Shown: in pieces, positions 6,702 through 15,600 of the stretch | Position numbering within the stretch: the stretch's first letter is position 1 | How the letters are laid out: the number at the start of each line of letters is the position of its first letter | Assembly: GCA_016303085.1 (NCBI GenBank) | Contig: JAEDMI010000032.1 | Span: forward strand, 1-15,949 | DNA: 15,949 bases | Direction: 5' to 3' | Source of the DNA: Acetatifactor sp. | GTDB lineage: Bacteria > Bacillota > Clostridia > Lachnospirales > Lachnospiraceae | Notes under the pieces: model-generated | Database searches by the model: none | The model's input: only the letters and a program-made list of their open reading frames with translations | Told to the model about the DNA's origin: nothing | Position numbers and translations under genes: made by a program

Positions 6702-7700
6702 ATGTGGAAGTATATAGGAAAAAGAATTTTAATGTTCATACCCACCATCATTATCATATCCTTTGTCATCTTCTTCATCATGCAGCTGCCTGAGGGCGAC
6801 TATGTTTCCAGTTATATTGCCAGAATGCAGACTGAGGGTGAAGTGTTCAGTCAGGAGGATATAGATGCGCTGAGACATCAGTACGGACTGGATAAGAACT
6901 GGGTGGCGCGGTATGTGGATTGGGTGGTAAAAATTGTGACCAAGGGTGACTTCGGTTACTCCTTCGCATACGGAAGACCGGTCTGGAGCGTTATCATGGA
7001 TCGTTTGTGGCTGACCATAGCGGTTTCCCTGACGATTATGATATTTACCTATCTCGTCTCTATACCAATCGGTATTTACAGCGCACTGCATCAGTATTCC
7101 GTGGGCGATTATGTGTTTACGGCCATAGGATTTTTGGGTATGGCAACACCGAATTTCCTTCTGGCCATCATTCTGATGTATGCCTCCTTCAAGTGGACCG
7201 GAGACCCGCTGCTGGGGCTGTTTTCCACGGAGATGCTGCAACAGGGTCTGCACTGGTACAATTTCGGTGAATTTCTGCAAAGGATGATTATCCCTACCAT
7301 CGTTATCGGTACGGCGGGCACCTGTGGAGTCATCCGTACAGTCCGTGCCCAGATGCTGGACGAACAGTCGAAGCAGTATGCGCTGACCGCAAGAGCCAAA
7401 GGTGTTTCCGAGAGAACCATCGTATATAAATACTGTCTGAGGGCGGCACTGAATCCTGTAGCCAGCGGACTGGCCGGTTCCCTCTCCAGCATCTTTTCGG
7501 GTTCCACCATCTCTGCTATCGTCATGAACCTGTCCATTCAGGGACCGGTGCTCTACGAGGCGCTGAAAACTCAGGACACTTATCTTGCCGGAACGATTCT
7601 GATGACCCAGGCTGTTTTGGTGGTCATCGGCACCCTGCTTTCCGACATCCTGCTGGCATGGCTGGATCCCAGAATCCGTTTTGAGAAGAAGAGGAGTTAG
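6702..7700 (+). CDS. Dpp/Opp-type ABC permease subunit 1
   Basis: A 332-residue inner-membrane permease of the DppB/OppB type (BPD_transp_1). The N-terminal membrane helix (WKYIGKRILMFIPTIIIIS) is followed by an extracytoplasmic stretch (about 29-100) and five further helices. The ATPase-contacting EAA loop is at about 225-248 (KQYALTARAKGVSERTIVYKY). The ATG at 6702 is chosen with AAGGAG at 6685-6690, an 11-nt spacing that is slightly long. An in-frame TTG at 6669 would add 11 residues without a ribosome site, and the ATG at 6694 is out of frame. It pairs with the next permease, 3 nt downstream, to form the transmembrane channel for the solute delivered by the upstream lipoprotein. Confidence 0.92.
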   Translation: MWKYIGKRILMFIPTIIIISFVIFFIMQLPEGDYVSSYIARMQTEGEVFSQEDIDALRHQYGLDKNWVARYVDWVVKIVTKGDFGYSFAYGRPVWSVIMDRLWLTIAVSLTIMIFTYLVSIPIGIYSALHQYSVGDYVFTAIGFLGMATPNFLLAIILMYASFKWTGDPLLGLFSTEMLQQGLHWYNFGEFLQRMIIPTIVIGTAGTCGVIRTVRAQMLDEQSKQYALTARAKGVSERTIVYKYCLRAALNPVASGLAGSLSSIFSGSTISAIVMNLSIQGPVLYEALKTQDTYLAGTILMTQAVLVVIGTLLSDILLAWLDPRIRFEKKRS

Positions 7701-7703
7701 CTT

Positions 7704-8831
7704 ATGAGCATATTTATGAAGAAGAAAAAATCAGATGAAGATTACTATCTTGCTTCCCAATGGACTCTGATGGGCAGAAAGCTGATGCATCATAAGCTGG
7801 CAAAGTTCAGCATTGTGTTGCTGCTGATTTTATATACGCTGGCTTTGTTTGCGCCCTTTGTAGCTCCTTACGGTCTGGATGATTACGATAGTAATTACAA
7901 AAACAGTGCTCCCACAACTATTCACTGGGTGGATGAGAACGGTAAATTTGTGGGACCTTATGTCTATAAGATGACCTATGTAAACAACCGGGAGACATTT
8001 AAGCGGGAGTGGGCAGAGGACACCAGTGAGAAATTTTTTGTGAAATTTTTTGCCGAGGGAAGGGAATACAAGCTGTTCGGCTTTATCCCCTGCAACAGAC
8101 ACTTGTTTGAGGTTGTGGGAGAAAACGGCGGTACGGGAGCAAAGATTATGCTCTTTGGTGCGGACAGTCTGGGAAATGACCTGTTCTCACGTATCCTGTT
8201 CGGAAGCCAGATATCCCTGACAATTCCCTTTGCGGGCACCTTAATCAGCTTTGTTCTGGGTATCATTCTGGGAGGTATTTCCGGTTATTTCGGCGGCTTG
8301 GTGGATACGGTAATTCAGAGAGTCATCGAGGTGCTGACGGCACTTCCCACCATTCCCCTCTGGATGGCGCTTTCCGCTGCCATTCCCGCGGATATTCCGG
8401 TACCTACCATGTATCTGTACATAACGGTTATCATTTCATTCATCTCCTGGACGGGACTTGCCAGAACGGTGAGAGGAAAGTTTATTTCCTTAAGAAACGA
8501 GGAGTTTGTCATGGCTGCACAGGTAGCCGGGGTGAGCACCCGCAAAGTCATGACAAAACATCTGGTGCCCGGGTTTATGAGCTATCTGATTGTGAACCTG
8601 ACTTTGGGCATTCCCAGCATGATTATCGGAGAAACCTCCATGAGCTTCCTGGGACTGGGAATGAGAGCTCCTGCCACCAGCTGGGGTGTGCTTTTAAAGG
8701 AGACACAGGATATCACAAGTATCGCACAATATCCCTGGAGACTGATCCCGCTGGTTGCGGTTATTGTCACCGTGTTGGCGTTCAACTTCCTGGGTGACGG
8801 TATGAGAGATGCGGCTGACCCTTATAAGTAA
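7704..8831 (+). CDS. Dpp/Opp-type ABC permease subunit 2 with extracytoplasmic insertion
   Basis: A 375-residue permease of the DppC/OppC type, longer than the usual ~300. The first membrane helix is at about 35-56. Between it and helix 2 (about 172-197) lies a hydrophilic segment of about 95 residues (57-152), rich in aromatic and charged residues; in ordinary DppC proteins this part is much shorter. It precedes the family motif GADSLGNDLFSRILFG (152-167), so it should sit outside the membrane facing the binding protein. The EAA loop is at 267-290 (EFVMAAQVAGVSTRKVMTKH). GAGGAG lies 7 nt before the ATG. It is tightly packed with its neighbours (3 nt after permease 1, 21 nt before the ATPase start). 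The insertion may shape docking or passage of a bulky solute; that is inference. Confidence 0.92.
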   Translation: MSIFMKKKKSDEDYYLASQWTLMGRKLMHHKLAKFSIVLLLILYTLALFAPFVAPYGLDDYDSNYKNSAPTTIHWVDENGKFVGPYVYKMTYVNNRETFKREWAEDTSEKFFVKFFAEGREYKLFGFIPCNRHLFEVVGENGGTGAKIMLFGADSLGNDLFSRILFGSQISLTIPFAGTLISFVLGIILGGISGYFGGLVDTVIQRVIEVLTALPTIPLWMALSAAIPADIPVPTMYLYITVIISFISWTGLARTVRGKFISLRNEEFVMAAQVAGVSTRKVMTKHLVPGFMSYLIVNLTLGIPSMIIGETSMSFLGLGMRAPATSWGVLLKETQDITSIAQYPWRLIPLVAVIVTVLAFNFLGDGMRDAADPYK

Positions 8832-8852
8832 GTGCAGGATAGGAGACCATTT

Positions 8853-9974
8853 ATGGAAGAGAAAGAAAAAGTGAATGCGAAGCCCGAACAGGATTTGGTT
8901 TTGGATGTGCGGGATTTGAAAATCAATATTGAGTTGGATGAAGGTACCCTGACTGCCGTGAGAGGCGTGAACTTCAATATCAGGAGAGGTGAAACCCTGG
9001 GTCTTGTAGGTGAGTCCGGTTGCGGTAAGAGTTTAACCAGTAAGGCGATTTTGGGTATCAATGACAAAAAGTGCAAAACTACCGGTGAGATAATTTTTGA
9101 CACCAACGATAAGGGCATGGTAAATCTGCTGGACTTGAAGCCCAAGGGAAAAGAAATCCGGGAGGTGAGGGGAAAGCAGATATCCATGGTATTCCAGGAG
9201 CCTATGGTGGCGTTTTCGCCTCTGTATACCATCGGAAATCAGATTAACGAGTGTACCAGACTCCACATTACAAAGGATAAAAAGAAATCCAAAGAAATTT
9301 CACTGGAAATGATGAAAAAGGTGGGAATTGCCAACGCGGAGAAGCGTTATGACCAATATCCCCATGAGTTTTCCGGGGGTATGCTGCAGAGAGCCCTGAT
9401 TGCCATGGCGTTGGTTTGTAATCCCAAACTTCTTATCGCCGACGAGCCTACAACGGCTCTTGACGTTACCATTCAGGCCCAGATACTGGAGCTGATGAAG
9501 GAGTTGCAGAAGGATTTGAATATGGCGATTCTGTTTATCACCCATGATCTGGGAACCGTTGCGGCAATGTGTGACAGAGTGGCGGTAATGTACCTGGGAA
9601 AGATTGTGGAGGTGGCGCCGGTAAAGGATATTTATGCAAATCCAATGCATCCCTACACACAGGGATTAATCGGTTCCGTACATAAGATTGGTACAAAGAA
9701 GGAGGAGAGACTGTTCTCCATCGAGGGCACGGTACCTTTGGCACTGAATCTGCCGCCCGGGTGTGGTTTTTACGACAGATGCCACAAGAGAATTGAGGGT
9801 GTCTGTAACGTGAAAGAGCCTGAACTTGTGGAAATGAGTGACGGACATATGGCAGCATGCCACGCCTGCGCAGGGGGCTGTAAGGGATGCGGACAGAATA
9901 CTGCCGAGGCGGCAACGGCTGCCCCTGAGATGTCAGCCGTTGCGGAGGAGAAAGGAGCGGAGATAAATGGCTAA
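8853..9974 (+). CDS. Dpp/Opp-type ABC transporter ATPase 1 (DppD/OppD-like)
   Basis: A 373-residue ATP-binding subunit that powers the importer from the cytoplasmic face. It has Walker A GESGCGKS (53-60), Q-loop Q115, signature FSGGMLQR (173-180), Walker B LLIADEP (193-199) and H-loop H231. The C-terminal oligopeptide-transporter extension contains C304, C310, C318 and C336, the four-cysteine pattern that can hold an iron-sulfur cluster in some family members. It is followed by extra cysteines (C339, C343, C346) and an Ala/Glu-rich tail unlike its partner. I chose the ATG at 8853, with AGGAG 7 nt upstream, over an in-frame GTG at 8832 that abuts the previous stop. It overlaps the next ATPase gene by 8 nt, so the two subunits are probably made in a coupled way as a heterodimer. 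Confidence 0.93.
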   Translation: MEEKEKVNAKPEQDLVLDVRDLKINIELDEGTLTAVRGVNFNIRRGETLGLVGESGCGKSLTSKAILGINDKKCKTTGEIIFDTNDKGMVNLLDLKPKGKEIREVRGKQISMVFQEPMVAFSPLYTIGNQINECTRLHITKDKKKSKEISLEMMKKVGIANAEKRYDQYPHEFSGGMLQRALIAMALVCNPKLLIADEPTTALDVTIQAQILELMKELQKDLNMAILFITHDLGTVAAMCDRVAVMYLGKIVEVAPVKDIYANPMHPYTQGLIGSVHKIGTKKEERLFSIEGTVPLALNLPPGCGFYDRCHKRIEGVCNVKEPELVEMSDGHMAACHACAGGCKGCGQNTAEAATAAPEMSAVAEEKGAEING

Positions 9975-11001
9975 GAAAGAAAATGCAAAGAAAATACTGG
10001 AAATTAATCATTTATCCAAGGATTTCCCCTCCAAAAAAGTGTGCGTGCATGCGGTTTCCGATGTAAGCTTTGAGGTAAACGAGGGAGAAACTATCGGAAT
10101 TGTAGGCGAATCCGGTTGCGGAAAGACTACCATGGGGCGTTGCGTGGTGCGGGCCATTGAGGCTACAGCAGGCGAGGTGAAGTACTATCCCGCAGAGGGA
10201 GAACCCGTAAACTTTTTGACCATCGACAAGGCAAAGATGAAGGAACTCCGCAAGGATATTCAGATGATTTTTCAGAATCCCTATTCTTCTCTGGACCCCA
10301 GAATGACGGTGGTGGACATTATCAAGGAGCCTCTGCAGGCTAATTTCCCTAAAATGGGCAAGGCGGAGATGGAGGAAAAGGTCATGGATATGGCGGCGAA
10401 GGTAGGACTAAATGTCAGCTACCTGAAACGTTATCCCCACGCATTCTCCGGCGGACAGAGACAACGTATCGGAATTGCCAGGGCGCTGGTACTTAAGCCC
10501 AGAGTCATCGTTTGTGACGAGGCAGTATCTGCGTTGGATGTGTCCATTCAGGCGCAGGTCATCAATCTGCTGAAGGACTTACAGAAAGATATGAACCTGA
10601 CCTATATCTTCATTTCCCACGATTTGTCGGTGGTGGAGCATATTTCCGACAAGGTTGGTGTCATGTATCTGGGAAAGATGGTGGAGTATGCTGAGACGGA
10701 GGAATTGTTCTCAAGGCCCAGGCATCCCTACACCGAAGCGCTGATGTCAGCTGTTCCCGTTGCGGACCCCGAGGTAAAGATGGACAGAATCCCGCTGGCG
10801 GGCGAGATTCCGAATCCTGCAAATCCTCCAAGCGGCTGCTACTTCCATACCAGATGCCGCTATTGCCGGGAAAAGTGTAAGGAGTGTGCACCCGAGTATC
10901 GTGAGGTGGAGCCCGGACACTTTGTTGCCTGTCATTTTGCGGAGGAACTTGAACTGCGGGGCTTCAACTATGATGAAGAAGCGAAGGATGGAAGCAAATA
11001 A
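9967..11001 (+). CDS. Dpp/Opp-type ABC transporter ATPase 2 (DppF/OppF-like)
   Basis: A 344-residue second ATPase of the importer. It has Walker A GESGCGKT (47-54), Q-loop Q103 in MIFQNPYSSLDP, signature FSGGQRQR (160-167), Walker B VIVCDEAVSALD (180-191) and H-loop H218. The C-terminal extension has C291, C297, C304 and C322, with further cysteines at 300 and 307. The normally conserved DEPTSALD reads DEAVSALD, a change common in the DppF/OppF partner and not one that removes the catalytic Glu. The start ATG lies inside the end of the previous gene, with AAGGAG 9 nt before it. The stop is 1 nt before the HAD-GH105 start, which ties transporter and glycosidase expression together. Confidence 0.93.
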   Translation: MAKKENAKKILEINHLSKDFPSKKVCVHAVSDVSFEVNEGETIGIVGESGCGKTTMGRCVVRAIEATAGEVKYYPAEGEPVNFLTIDKAKMKELRKDIQMIFQNPYSSLDPRMTVVDIIKEPLQANFPKMGKAEMEEKVMDMAAKVGLNVSYLKRYPHAFSGGQRQRIGIARALVLKPRVIVCDEAVSALDVSIQAQVINLLKDLQKDMNLTYIFISHDLSVVEHISDKVGVMYLGKMVEYAETEELFSRPRHPYTEALMSAVPVADPEVKMDRIPLAGEIPNPANPPSGCYFHTRCRYCREKCKECAPEYREVEPGHFVACHFAEELELRGFNYDEEAKDGSK

Positions 11002-11002
11002 T

Positions 11003-12625
11003 ATGAGTAAAAATCTGATTATTTTCACGGACAGCGGCGATACCATAATTGATGAGAGCACTCAGGTTTTTGACCAAAGGGGAATCGTCACGTCAGCCGG
11101 ATTCATTCCCGGCGCCGGAGAGGTACTGAAGCAGCTGAAGGAAGAAGGATACCGTATCGCCCTTGTGGCGGACGGAGAATGGGAGTCCTTTCAGAATGTT
11201 TACCAAAAGAATGGCCTGGGTTATTGCTTCGAGGAATGGATTGTATCCGAGGTGGTGGGGGAGCAGAAGCCTGCCCGTTCCATGTTCGACACAGCCATGG
11301 AGAAAATGAAGCTGACGGAAGCCGATAAACCTTTTATTGTGATGATAGGCAATAACCTGAAAAAGGATATTGCGGGAGCCAACCGCTACGGAATCACTTC
11401 TGTATGGCTGGACTGGTCGCCCAGATATTTTCACAGTGTGGAACAGCCTGACTGGCAGCCCGATTACACGGTGAAAACTCCCGGAGAATTGAAAAATCTT
11501 ATCGGAGAACTGGAAAAAAAGTGCGTGGAGAAGAGAGCACTGATTAACCGGTTGAGCGACAAAATCGGAAAGCTGGTGGAAGCCTTCTCCCGAATTTTGT
11601 ACGAGACGGACGATACCTTTTTAAAAAATATGGAGAGCCATAATCTGGCGGGAGACGACATTTCCAGATATCGTTACTGGGAGTGGACCCAGGGAGTGGG
11701 GCTGTTCGGCCTATGGAAACTGTTCTGCTATGAGAAAAAAGACAGCTATCTCAACATATTGAAGAAATATTATGACAGACAGATTGAGATTGGCTTCCCG
11801 GCACTGAATGTAAACACTGCTGCCCCCTATCTTGCCATGTCATTTCTGGCGGAGTATACCGGGGAGGAGAAATATATGCAACCCTGCGTTGAGGCGGCGA
11901 AACAGATTATGGTTTCCTTCCCGCGGACAAAGGAAGGGGGCTTCCAGCACAAGACCTCGGATTCCGTCAACGAGCAGGAACTTTGGGATGACACTCTGTA
12001 TATGACGGTGCTTTTCCTGGCAAATATGGGGCGCATCTTAAAGGATAACAGAATGACGGCGGAGGCGGAATACCAGTTCCTGCTTCATGAAAAATATCTT
12101 TGTGATAAGGTCAGCGGACTTTGGTATCATGGCTGGAGTTTCAAGGAGAACAACAACTTTGCCGGGGCATTCTGGGGCAGAGGAAACTGCTGGATTACCA
12201 TGGCTGTACCGGAGTTCCTGTCCATCTGTGAATGCAGTGAGCCGGTGAAGAGAATGCTGGTCAATGCCCTGCGGGATCAGGTGGAAAGTCTCAGGGCTTA
12301 TCAGGCGGAGAACGGCATGTGGCACACGTTGGTGGATGATGAGGATTCCTATGTGGAAGCCAGTGCTACCTGCGGCTTTGCCTACGGCATCTTAAAGGCG
12401 GTTAAGGATGGGCTGGTGGATAAATCCTGCCTGGAGATGGCTGCCAGGGCAGCAGCCCCCATTATGGATTATATATCCGAGGAAGGTGTGGTGAATCAGG
12501 TGTCCTACGGAACCCCTATGGGACGGACTACAAAGGATTTCTACAAAGAGATTGAACTGAAGCCAATGCCCTATGGGCAGGCGCTTGCAATTTTATTTTT
12601 GATGGAATACAGAACTATGTGTTAA
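11003..12625 (+). CDS. HAD-like domain fused to GH105/GH88-like glycosidase
   Basis: A 540-residue two-domain cytoplasmic protein without a signal peptide. Residues 1 to about 165 form a HAD-superfamily Rossmann domain: motif I FTDSGDTIID (D10 in the nucleophile position), motif II VADG (55-58), Lys89 in GEQKP, and motif IV IGNNLKKDI (115-123). Residues from about 190 form an (alpha/alpha)6 barrel of the GH105/GH88 type: RYWEWTQGVGLFGLW, LWDDTLYM with D330 in the catalytic position, LWYHGW with H376, FWGRGNCW (390-397) and VEASAT (451-456). The start is the ATG at 11003, 1 nt after the ATPase stop. An upstream in-frame ATG at 10886 would overlap the ATPase gene extensively. The glycosidase half should remove unsaturated uronic acid; the HAD half could be a phosphatase or a non-catalytic module. 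Its +2 Asp is Gly12, the motif II Ser/Thr is Ala56, and the motif IV Asp is Asn117. Confidence 0.87.
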   Translation: MSKNLIIFTDSGDTIIDESTQVFDQRGIVTSAGFIPGAGEVLKQLKEEGYRIALVADGEWESFQNVYQKNGLGYCFEEWIVSEVVGEQKPARSMFDTAMEKMKLTEADKPFIVMIGNNLKKDIAGANRYGITSVWLDWSPRYFHSVEQPDWQPDYTVKTPGELKNLIGELEKKCVEKRALINRLSDKIGKLVEAFSRILYETDDTFLKNMESHNLAGDDISRYRYWEWTQGVGLFGLWKLFCYEKKDSYLNILKKYYDRQIEIGFPALNVNTAAPYLAMSFLAEYTGEEKYMQPCVEAAKQIMVSFPRTKEGGFQHKTSDSVNEQELWDDTLYMTVLFLANMGRILKDNRMTAEAEYQFLLHEKYLCDKVSGLWYHGWSFKENNNFAGAFWGRGNCWITMAVPEFLSICECSEPVKRMLVNALRDQVESLRAYQAENGMWHTLVDDEDSYVEASATCGFAYGILKAVKDGLVDKSCLEMAARAAAPIMDYISEEGVVNQVSYGTPMGRTTKDFYKEIELKPMPYGQALAILFLMEYRTMC

Positions 12626-12681
12626 AATAGCGGTAGGGTCTTGGGCTGCAGCCAAAGCGGCCCGGGACCGTATGCTTTTTT
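12626..12681 (+). terminator. Intrinsic terminator or attenuator before the GH38 gene
   Basis: GGTCTTGGGCTGC (12637-12649) pairs with GCGGCCCGGGACC (12657-12669) as a 13-bp GC-rich stem with three G-U pairs and a 7-nt loop. Weaker pairing extends outward, with the A-rich 5' flank opposite six T at 12676-12681. The T-run directly abuts the GH38 ribosome site. No clear promoter lies between it and GH38, so GH38 expression probably depends on read-through. Confidence 0.7.
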
Positions 12682-12696
12682 AGGGGGAGAGATAAT

Positions 12697-15600
12697 ATGA
12701 AGCTGGGAAGACAGTGGGATGAGCGGTTGAAAATGTGGGACGAAGCCTTCGGGAGAATACGATACACCGAACTTGGAAGTTTAGATCTCTGCGGGTTTAC
12801 CACGGAGGAAAGACTCTCGCTTGAACAGGCTGCGGCTCATTGTTTCCGTCCTTTCCCGGAGGGAACTTTATGGGGAGCAAAATGGGAGTACGGCTGGTTC
12901 CGCACCGAGGTGACGCTGCCCGGGGAAGCTGCGGGAAAACGGATTATGATACATATCGGCGCCGGGCCGGAGATGTTGGTGTATGTCAACGGCAGGGAAA
13001 CCGGTTCCATTGATAAGCAGCATGATTTTGTGGAGTTGACACCATGTGGGGTTCCCGGAGAACGATTTGAGATATATGCGGAATGCTATGCGGGACACGG
13101 GCTGCGGCCGGAGAACGGCGGTATTTACGGACGGAATGAAATCAGCGTGCCGGAGCCGCCGGATAAACAATGTACCGTGGGCAACACCCATTTCGGAATC
13201 TGGAACAGTGAGATGTTTGAGGTTTATGCCGATTATCATACTCTTTATGAATTGTGGAAAGTATTGCCCGACAGCGATTTGCGCACCATGAAAATCGGTG
13301 AAGCGCTGCAGCAATTTACATATACGGCTGATTTTGAGGCGGAGGAGCCGGAGCGCAGCGAAAGCATCCTGAAAGGAGCAAAGCTGCTGCAACCGCTTCT
13401 GGAGAAGAAAAACGGTGACACTGTGCCGGAGTATACGGTTTTCGGTCAGTCGCATCTGGATTTGGCATGGCTGTGGCCTCTGGAGGAGACGAAGAGGAAG
13501 TCTGCCAGAACCTATTCCAATCAGGTGGCGCTGATGGAACGATATCCGGAATACAAATTTTTGCTTTGCTCTCCCACGGTTTTGGAGAATTTGAAAGAAT
13601 ACTATCCCGAGCTGTTCCGGCGGGTAAAGAAGCTGGCGCAGGAGGGGCAGTTTGTGCCCGAGGGAGCGGTCTATGTGGAGAGTGACACCAATCTGCCCGG
13701 GGGCGAGAGTCTGATCAGGCAGTTTGTGATGGGGAAAAGATGGTTTCGGGAAGAATTCGGAGTGGACAGCCGTATGGCCTGGCTGCCGGACACCTTTGGC
13801 TTTTCCGGCGCCCTGCCACAGATTATGAAAGGGTGTCGTGTGCCGTATTTCGCAACCCAGAAATTGCTGCGTTGCGACCCGGAATGTGAGCAGTTCCCAT
13901 ACAATGTATTTTGGTGGGAAGGCATAGACGGTACAAGGATTTTGTCTCATATTTATAAAAAGAACAATGCAGTGTTTACCTCCGGTGCCCTCAGGGAGCG
14001 CTGGGAGAAGGACAGGAACCAGAAACAGGAAATAGACTCCCTTGTATTTCCCTTCGGCTACGGCGACGGGGGCGGCGGTCCCACGGAGCTTATGGTGGAA
14101 ACGGCGCTGCGCTGCAAGGACTTGGAGGGAGCTCCCAGGTGTACCATGGAGAGTCCTGTGGCTTTCTTTGAAAGGTTGGAGAAAAAGCAGGTCAAAAATG
14201 TATATTATGGGGAACTTTACCTGGCTTGGCACCGGGGAACCTACACTGCTCAGGCGGAAATAAAGCGGGGTGTGCGCAAGGCGGAGTATGCTTTGCGGGA
14301 AGCGGAGTACCTTGCGGGACTTCTCCGCCTTGCAGGAAAGACAGACGGGGAAGAGGAAGTGCTTTGCAAACTGGAGGAACTCTGGAAAATGCTGCTTTTG
14401 CAGGAGTTTCATGATATTTTGCCGGGAACTTCCATTCAGAGAGTAAACAGGGAAGCGAGGGAAGCCCTGGTAAGCATAGAGCGGGAGAGCCGACTGCTGG
14501 CAGAACAGCTTCTTGGCAAACTAGCCGGCGGAAACGCGATTTTCAACTCCTTAAGCTGGGAGAGAAAACGGGACGGACTGAAACTGCCTCCCTGCGGATA
14601 TGTTACGTTGCGGAAAGATGCTGCCGGAGAGAATGCGGCATGGCAGGACGAAGGTGAATCTGTCTGCGAAATCCTGCCGGAAGGCGGTCTGGTGTATGGC
14701 AATGAGTTTTACCGTGCCGTGACTGACGGGCAGGGGAGAATCCTGAGCCTTACAGACAAAGCAAGCGGATATGAGTATGCGAAAGAGCCGCTGAACGAAT
14801 GGAGGCTGTACCGGGATGTGAACGTGGACTATGATGCCTGGGAACTGGGGCGGATGTATGAGCAATGTCCGGAACAGCTCACAGGCAGCTGCACCTTCCT
14901 GACTGAGCGGGAACGGGACGGCGGAGTGACGGTTACCGTGGAGCGAAAGGAGAAGTACTTCACGGCGAAGCAGAGAATCCTTTTTCATCCGGACAGCTCA
15001 AGAATAGATTTTGACACGGAGATTGACTGGCGGGAGCGGCACAGAATCCTGAAGGCGGATTTCCCTACCACTGTCTATACGAAAGAAGTGCTGGAGGAAA
15101 TTCAGTTTGGCTATATCCGGCGCCCAACCCACAAATCCAGACAGTACGAGAAGGATTTGTATGAGACCTGTCATCACAAATACGCGGCTTTAACAGATGG
15201 GGAGAACGGATTTGCCCTAATGAACGACTGTAAGTACGGACTGTCTGCGGAGGACAGCCGCCTTTCCCTGACCCTGCTTCGGGCACCGGTTATCCCGGAT
15301 ATGACGGCAGACAGAGGGGTACATAAGTTTACTTATTCCATTATGCCCTTTTCCGGTCCTTTTGTCCGCAGCAGAGTGACGGAGGAAGCCTACGAGTGCA
15401 ATGTGGATGTGACGGTATCCGGCGAAAAGCCTGCGAAAAAGCCGGACAACGATGAGACGGTGGAATCCGTGTCCTTCTTCCGGCTGGAGGGAGGTCATAC
15501 GGTTTTGGAGACCTGCAAGCCCGCCATGAATGAAAAGAAGAGCGTGGTGCTGAGAATTTATGAGGCAAAGGGAAGCGCGGGCGTGACGGTACTTACCCTG

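Noticed and set aside
6694..6717. A seven-codon frame (ATG at 6694) overlapping the start of permease 1
   Set aside because: Its ATG is only 3 nt from the AAGGAG, too close for efficient initiation, and there is no independent sign that it is translated.
8832..8852. A GTG start for ATPase 1 immediately after the permease stop
   Set aside because: The ATG at 8853 has AGGAG at the right distance; the GTG has none and adds seven residues not expected for the family.
10886..11002. An upstream in-frame start for the HAD-GH105 protein
   Set aside because: It would place 39 residues inside the 3' end of the ATPase gene. The ATG at 11003 follows the ATPase stop directly and begins exactly at the first HAD strand.
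12868..14412. A 514-codon open frame on the minus strand inside the GH38 gene
   Set aside because: It lies wholly antisense to a gene with intact catalytic motifs, has no ribosome site, and its translation shows no recognisable domain. It is a by-product of the GH38 codon pattern.
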